This document shows, one piece after another, positions 33,617 to 35,100 of a stretch of DNA of 35,100 nt (positions are counted from its first letter, which is position 1; every line of letters starts with the position of its first letter). The position numbers were made by a program, and so were the translations under genes. The notes under the pieces are model-generated. The model saw only the letters and a program-made list of their open reading frames with translations, did not search any database and was not told the DNA's origin. Where the stretch lies: assembly GCA_028866275.1 (NCBI GenBank), contig JAGWIK010000020.1:1-35100 (forward strand), given 5' to 3'. This stretch comes from Alphaproteobacteria bacterium. GTDB taxonomy: Bacteria > Pseudomonadota > Alphaproteobacteria > UBA9219.

Positions 33617-35100
33617 ATGCTTAAAATCGCCTTCGCCGCCGCCACGTTACCCGGCCAACATGCTTTGATCGTAACCGTCGCCGACAAGAACATGTTGGGC
33701 GAACAGGGACAAAAATTGGACAAAAAGACCAACGGCGCGTTAAGCCGCGCGATGGCAGCCAGCCATTTTACGGGGGCTGCCGCGCAGACTTTGACCGTGC
33801 TGGCCCCGGCGGGCACGCGGTTGTCGCGCGTTATTCTGGTCGGTATCGGCGCCGCGGCCAAGGCCGATGCGGCGTTGTTCGCGCGCGTCGGCGGCGCGGG
33901 CGTCGCGGCCCTGACCGGCAAGGACGCGCAGGCGATGTTTTTGGTCGACCAGCATAAGGATCTGGCCCTGCCGGCGGGCGAAGCGGCGGCGCAAACGGCC
34001 TATGGCGCGCGGTTGCGGTCGTACCGTTTCGACAAATACCACACCAAATTGAAGGCCGAGCAGAAGCCCGCGCTGAAATCCTTGATTGTCGCGACCAGGG
34101 ATGCCGCGGCGGCCAAGGCCGATTATGCGCCGTTGGGCAAAATTGCCGACGGCGTGTTTTTGGCGCGCGACCTCGTCACCGAACCGGGCAATGTCATCTA
34201 TCCGGAAACGCTGGCGCAGGCGGCGCGGGGGCTGGCCGAACTGGGCGTCAAGGTCGAGGTTCTGGACGAAAAGCAGATGAAGAAACTGGGCATGGGCGCC
34301 TTGCTGGGCGTGGCGCAGGGCAGCGCGTTTCCGCCGCGTCTGGTCGCGATGTCGTGGATGGGCGATGCCGATGCCAAGGATAAAAGACCCGTTTGTTTCG
34401 TCGGCAAGGGCGTGACCTTTGACACCGGCGGCATTTCGATCAAGCCCGCCGGCGGCATGGAAGATATGAAATACGATATGGGCGGGTCGGCGGCCGTCAT
34501 CGGCGCGATGAAGGCGTTGGCGGGACGGAAAGCGAAAGCCAATGTCGTCGGCATTGTGGGGACGGTTGAAAATATGCCGTCGGGCACGGCGCAGCGTCCG
34601 GGCGACGTCGTCACCACCATGTCGGGCCAGACGGTCGAGGTCATCAACACCGACGCCGAAGGGCGGTTGGTGCTGGCCGACGCCATGTGGTACGCGCAGG
34701 AAACATTCAAACCGCGTTGCGTGATCGATCTGGCGACGTTGACCGGCGCGATCCGCATCGCGTTGGGCAGCGAATATGCCGGTTTGTTCAGCAATGACGA
34801 CACGCTGTCGGCGCAATTGACCGCCGCGGGCAAGATGGCCGAAGAACCGCTGTGGCGCATGCCGATGGGCGACGCCTATGACAAGCAGATCAACAGCGCG
34901 ATCGCCGACATGAAAAATATCGGCGACGGCGGCGCGGGGTCGATTACCGCCGCGCAGTTCCTGCAGCGTTTCATCAAGAAGGGCACGCCGTGGGCGCATC
35001 TGGACATCGCCAGCATGGCGTGGGCGACCAAGGACAAGCCGTTATCGCCCAAAGGCGCGACGGCGTTCGGCGTGCGTTTGCTGGACCGGTTCGTGGCGGC
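33617..35100 (+). CDS. pepA: leucyl (cytosol) aminopeptidase, M17 family (3' end outside the window)
   Basis: PepA removes N-terminal residues from peptides using two metal ions. The frame is open from ATG 33617 to the right edge, giving 494 codons, so only the last few residues can be missing. The catalytic C-domain shows VGKGVTFDTGGISIKPAGGM, then MKYDMGGSAAVIGAMKAL and the family signature NTDAEGRLVLADAMWYA, with the metal-binding Asp and Glu and the catalytic Arg. DLATLTGAIRIALGSEYAGL follows. The N-terminal domain (about 1-165) is the variable macro-like part. It is divergent from lptF with an 82-bp gap. Confidence 0.94.
   Translation, partial: MLKIAFAAATLPGQHALIVTVADKNMLGEQGQKLDKKTNGALSRAMAASHFTGAAAQTLTVLAPAGTRLSRVILVGIGAAAKADAALFARVGGAGVAALTGKDAQAMFLVDQHKDLALPAGEAAAQTAYGARLRSYRFDKYHTKLKAEQKPALKSLIVATRDAAAAKADYAPLGKIADGVFLARDLVTEPGNVIYPETLAQAARGLAELGVKVEVLDEKQMKKLGMGALLGVAQGSAFPPRLVAMSWMGDADAKDKRPVCFVGKGVTFDTGGISIKPAGGMEDMKYDMGGSAAVIGAMKALAGRKAKANVVGIVGTVENMPSGTAQRPGDVVTTMSGQTVEVINTDAEGRLVLADAMWYAQETFKPRCVIDLATLTGAIRIALGSEYAGLFSNDDTLSAQLTAAGKMAEEPLWRMPMGDAYDKQINSAIADMKNIGDGGAGSITAAQFLQRFIKKGTPWAHLDIASMAWATKDKPLSPKGATAFGVRLLDRFVA

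Overview
The window reads as the chromosome of a GC-rich alphaproteobacterium. FliX lies divergent from the P-ring gene flgI, as in Caulobacter. There is a FzlA-type division protein and a LdtR-like MarR regulator, the order is trpB-trpA-accD, lptF/lptG is divergent from pepA, and candidate CtrA boxes (TTAA-N7-TTAA) are present. I cannot name the genus. The mix of a flagellum, PilS-like pilins and Dot/Icm-type genes suggests a deep-branching or unclassified lineage (inference).

Layout. 1-433: end of an unknown gene and a small Rz1-like lipoprotein, possibly a prophage lysis remnant. 554-5155: pheA, two GT4 glycosyltransferases and a divergent pair of prepilin genes with CtrA-type promoters. 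5164-6465: lpxA and fabZ (lipid A and fatty acid synthesis). 6568-11710: a flagellar operon read leftwards from a sigma-54-type promoter (flgI, a 36-codon ORF, flgJ/cheL-like, flgN/flbY-like, fliK, flgD), with fliX divergent. 12332-17300: rimI, dnaQ, a GT9 glycosyltransferase, an O-antigen-ligase-like protein, fzlA and hemF. 17305-19605: an unknown protein, a MarR regulator and a TPR/SPOR lipoprotein. 19599-25625: dnaE, a GNAT enzyme, a GIY-YIG pseudogene bracketed by REP-like palindromes, ssb and accD. 25718-26012: a 295-bp non-coding element with 28-bp terminal inverted repeats. 26009-28035: trpA and trpB. 28088-30304: three genes of a type IVB (Dot/Icm-like) secretion system. 30459-35100: a LpxH-like phosphatase with lptG and lptF, and pepA, which runs off the right edge.

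How it fits together. Much of the window serves the cell envelope: lipid A (lpxA, the LpxH-like enzyme), LPS export (lptF/lptG), surface glycans (two GT4, one GT9, a ligase), the flagellum, pilins and a secretion apparatus. The most notable signal is that two divergent pilin promoters and two promoters of the Dot/Icm-like genes all carry perfect or near-perfect CtrA boxes. This suggests cell-cycle or developmental control of pilins and secretion together. The Dot/Icm-like block also contains a protein that looks like a fusion of an IcmD/DotP-type module and an IcmC/DotE-type module. No tRNA, rRNA, CRISPR array or transposase gene was found.
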